This document shows, in pieces, positions 62,204 through 64,000 of a stretch of DNA of 64,000 nt (position 1 is its first letter; every line of letters begins with the position of its first letter). The stretch spans positions 1 through 64,000 of the forward strand of contig NZ_JAESIY010000010.1 in NCBI RefSeq assembly GCF_016757215.1. The letters are read 5' to 3'. The position numbers and the translations under genes are program-made. Below the pieces are notes generated by a model. The model was not told the origin of the DNA. It made no database searches and was given only the letters and a program-made list of their open reading frames with translations. This DNA comes from Fulvivirga sediminis. Lineage in GTDB: Bacteria > Bacteroidota > Bacteroidia > Cytophagales > Cyclobacteriaceae.

Positions 62204-62728
62204 ATGGAAGCTCAAGTAAAAACAAAATGGGTATTAGACCCTACACACTCAGAAGTTAGTTTTAAAGTAAAACATATGATGATATCTACTTTAACTGGCT
62301 ACTTTGAGAAGTTTGAAGGAGACGTAGAGACGGAAAATGATCAATTTACCAATGCCGAGGTAGAGTTTACTATAGACGTCGACTCTATTAATACCAACAA
62401 CCCAGACCGAGACGGACATCTTAAATCTGATGATTTCTTTAATTCTGCTGACTTTCCAAAGGTCACATTCAAATCAAAATCTTTTGATGGCGCAAAGTTA
62501 TTAGGAGATCTTACTATAAGAGATGTGACTAAAGAAATAGTGTTAGATGTAGATTTTAATGGGGTGGCTGTAGACCCTTATGGCCAAACTAAAGCTGGTT
62601 TTGAAGTAACAGGAGCGATTAATCGAAAAGACTATAAATTATCTTGGAGTGCTGTTACCGAAGCTGGTAATATAGTCGTTTCAGATAATGTGAAACTGGT
62701 TATGAGTGTTCAGTTTATAAAACAATAA
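62204..62728 (+). CDS. YceI family protein (cytoplasmic form)
   Basis: 174 aa, lipocalin-like YceI fold with WVLDPTHSEVSFKVKHMMIST, FTNAEVEFTIDVDSINTNNPDRDGHLKSDDFF and FPKVTFKSKSF. It lacks a signal peptide, unlike the usual periplasmic YceI. Such proteins bind isoprenoid or other amphiphilic molecules and are often induced by alkaline, quinone or oxidative stress. Two 19-nt dyads lie just upstream. Convergent with a YceI-like lipoprotein gene. Confidence 0.92.
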   Translation: MEAQVKTKWVLDPTHSEVSFKVKHMMISTLTGYFEKFEGDVETENDQFTNAEVEFTIDVDSINTNNPDRDGHLKSDDFFNSADFPKVTFKSKSFDGAKLLGDLTIRDVTKEIVLDVDFNGVAVDPYGQTKAGFEVTGAINRKDYKLSWSAVTEAGNIVVSDNVKLVMSVQFIKQ

Positions 62729-62802
62729 GTTCGAGATGAAGTATCGGAGCCTCAGTAGTGAAGTTGGTTGTGTGAAGTTGTGTAGCTGCGGTTCTAATTA
62801 GA

Positions 62803-62836
62803 AAAAGCCCGGAATTTTACTGCCGGGCTTTTTTGT
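62803..62836. terminator. bidirectional terminator between two YceI-type genes
   Basis: A 10-bp GC-rich stem (AAAAGCCCGG 62803-62812 with CCGGGCTTTT 62823-62832) is flanked by T tracts on both strands. It serves both convergent genes. Confidence 0.85.
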
Positions 62837-62851
62837 TTTCTACTATTTCTC

Positions 62852-63499
62852 TTAATTCTTTTTGAAAGAAATTTCAGCCTGTAGTCCCACTTCGCTCCAT
62901 GTTTTGCTTACGCCATCAGCTCCTGTATGAAGTGCTTCACAAGCCTTGTTGATAGAAGCTACAGCATCAAGTGCATCCCAATCTTCCAAGTTCATTACTC
63001 CCTTGAAAGTGTAATAGGTATCTGAAGTTACTTCATAAGTTAAGGGGATGTTAGCCGTTTTACCATTTAAAGTAATGTCTACAGATGCACTTTCTTTGTC
63101 TTCACCAAGTTTAAAAGTACCAGTAATGTTTTCTGTGTCGGTCATTACTCCAAAAAAGAAAGAAACAATTTTAGGATCTCTGGTTCCTGTAGCATCATTG
63201 GTATTAAGGCTTTTCACAGGTATGCTAAACTCTGTGCCATTCAGTGCCTCTAAAGGAGTAGCTCCGCTATTGGTTTTAGTAAAGTTTATAGTTTTGAATG
63301 CTCCTCCTACAGGTACTTTGTCGGTGGTTTTATAAGCAGTAAAGTTTACTTCTGCTGATGATTTTACTATAGTAAATTCTCCCTCTACACTGCTAGTTTC
63401 TGTAGTTTCAGAGGCATTGCTTTCTTCTCCGTTTTTTGGTTGGTTACAGCTAGTAGCTATTAAAAATATGCCCATGCATATTATTGCTAATTTTTTCAT
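62852..63499 (-). CDS. YceI-like lipoprotein
   Basis: 215 aa from ATG 63499 (MKKLAIICMGIFLIATSC, lipobox ATSC; a TTG two codons upstream would add MT). The mature part reads FTIVKSSAEVNFTAYKTTDKVPVGGAFKTINF and GTRDPKIVSFFF, with VSFFFGVM and ITGTFKLGEDKESASVDITLNGKT, a YceI-type barrel. It is the envelope counterpart of the cytoplasmic YceI across the shared terminator. Ligand unknown. Confidence 0.85.
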   Translation of the reverse strand: MKKLAIICMGIFLIATSCNQPKNGEESNASETTETSSVEGEFTIVKSSAEVNFTAYKTTDKVPVGGAFKTINFTKTNSGATPLEALNGTEFSIPVKSLNTNDATGTRDPKIVSFFFGVMTDTENITGTFKLGEDKESASVDITLNGKTANIPLTYEVTSDTYYTFKGVMNLEDWDALDAVASINKACEALHTGADGVSKTWSEVGLQAEISFKKN

Positions 63500-63588
63500 T
63501 GTCAATAATTTTTTGTTTTATGATGTTGATTTGAAATTATATCTGTCCTTAATAAAAAAAAGGTACGTCTTATGATTTCAATAAGGTG

Positions 63589-63596
63589 CAAAGCTA
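63589..63596 (-). promoter_or_regulatory. -7 box (TAGCTTTG) of YceI-like lipoprotein gene
   Basis: TAGCTTTG on the minus strand is an exact -7 match, about 90 bases before the ATG, implying a leader of roughly 80 nt; the same octamer is seen before cinA. A -33 TTTG is not evident. Confidence 0.35.
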
Positions 63597-63646
63597 TTTG
63601 TTTAGATTGAGCATACTTCAGGTTTTAACATAAATTAATATCTTCT

Positions 63647-63714
63647 TTTATATCAAAAGCGATATAAATTGATGAGAGGAATTTTTTTCATTCGTATATT
63701 CCATTTTAAAATGG
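63647..63714. promoter_or_regulatory. two inverted repeats upstream of nrnA-like gene
   Basis: A perfect TTTATATC-N6-GATATAAA (63647-63668) and a 14-bp palindrome CCATTTTAAAATGG (63701-63714) lie in the divergent region. The second ends 1 base before TAACTTCG (63716-63723), a near -7 box, so it occupies the promoter spacer. Either could be a regulator site. Confidence 0.35.
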
Positions 63715-63754
63715 GTAACTTCGATGCCTTAAATGAAAGCATAGCATATATCTT

Positions 63755-64000
63755 ATGAGTATATATAAAGAGATTGAAGAAAAAATAAAGTCGGCTTCTA
63801 ATATTATTATTACAGCACATAAGTCTCCAGACGGAGATTCAATAGGAGCTTCATTAGGGCTATTAAATTTCATAGAAAAGCTGGGGAAAAATGCCTCGGT
63901 ATGTCACCCTGATCCGGCTCCTGAGTTTTTATATTGGCTAGATACTTCTTCCATACTTTTTATGACAGAAGAATCTGAAAATATTACTGATTTGTTTCAA
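63755..64000 (+). CDS. DHH-family phosphoesterase (NrnA-like), partial
   Basis: Only the first 82 codons are in the window; the gene runs off the end. It starts MSIYKEIEEKIKSASNIIITAH, then the DHH-superfamily first motif HKSPDGDSIGASLGL with His22, Asp26 and Asp28 as metal ligands. This is the N-terminal pattern of bifunctional oligoribonuclease/PAP phosphatase NrnA, which degrades short RNAs and pAp. The assignment rests on this motif alone. Confidence 0.8.
   Translation, partial: MSIYKEIEEKIKSASNIIITAHKSPDGDSIGASLGLLNFIEKLGKNASVCHPDPAPEFLYWLDTSSILFMTEESENITDLFQ

Overview
The window looks like chromosomal DNA of a Bacteroidota bacterium, most likely Cytophagales (Fulvivirga/Marivirga-like). 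I infer this from the AT-rich base composition, Bacteroidota -7 promoter boxes of the TAnnTTTG type, marker families (DUF3127, IPExxxVDY, TPR-sensor kinases, a PorV-like barrel, type IX secretion C-terminal domain) and MetG with a fused C-terminal tRNA-binding domain. No phage, insertion sequence, CRISPR array or rRNA is seen. Most of the content is core metabolism and information processing, so I see no obvious new defence or mobile system. The unusual signals are a broken lgt gene, envelope genes, regulatory repeats and small genes.

Layout. 1-2.5 kb: a 49-aa lipoprotein and a TPR histidine kinase. 2.5-11.6 kb: metG, then on the minus strand pth, rplY (L25/Ctc), prs, tRNA-Gln, a DUF4136 lipoprotein and purL. 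11.7-16.0 kb: argB-argD-argC-argJ, a tightly overlapping arginine operon of the acetyl-cycle type. 16-17.4 kb: a hypothetical gene and an alpha/beta hydrolase. 17.4-25 kb: an ECF sigma factor with a small membrane protein, then TetR-TolC-adaptor-RND pump. 25-33.7 kb: metallophosphoesterase, a secreted hypothetical, DUF3127 OB-fold protein with an upstream 34-aa membrane peptide, a GT-C-like membrane protein, an HhH-plus-barrel outer-membrane protein with a PorV-like partner, a MORN protein and a POTRA/BamA-like barrel.

33.8-39.2 kb: minus-strand run acpP-fabF-rnc-nadE-lgt, with lgt split by a frameshift at a 15-A tract. 39.4-41.3 kb: an IPExxxVDY protein and pyruvate kinase. 41.3-46.7 kb: minus-strand cluster of hybrid kinase, response regulator, a small conserved protein, an MBL hydrolase and an NFACT (RqcH-like) protein. 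46.7-52.4 kb: miaA, thioredoxin-like protein, TRIC channel, FKBP, a 44-aa membrane peptide, a 2-oxoacid dehydrogenase E2 and cinA.

52.5-58 kb: DUF4197 lipoprotein, then LtaS-like phosphoglycerol transferase, diacylglycerol kinase and an SMP-30 lactonase on the minus strand, with a divergent CDP-alcohol phosphatidyltransferase; together these suggest an anionic-lipid/phosphoglycerol pathway. 58-64 kb: a T9SS-exported subtilase with Glu at the catalytic Asp position, an HExxHxxGxxH lipoprotein protease, two YceI-type proteins in convergent orientation (one behind two copies of a 19-nt palindromic repeat), and the start of an NrnA-like DHH phosphoesterase cut by the window end.
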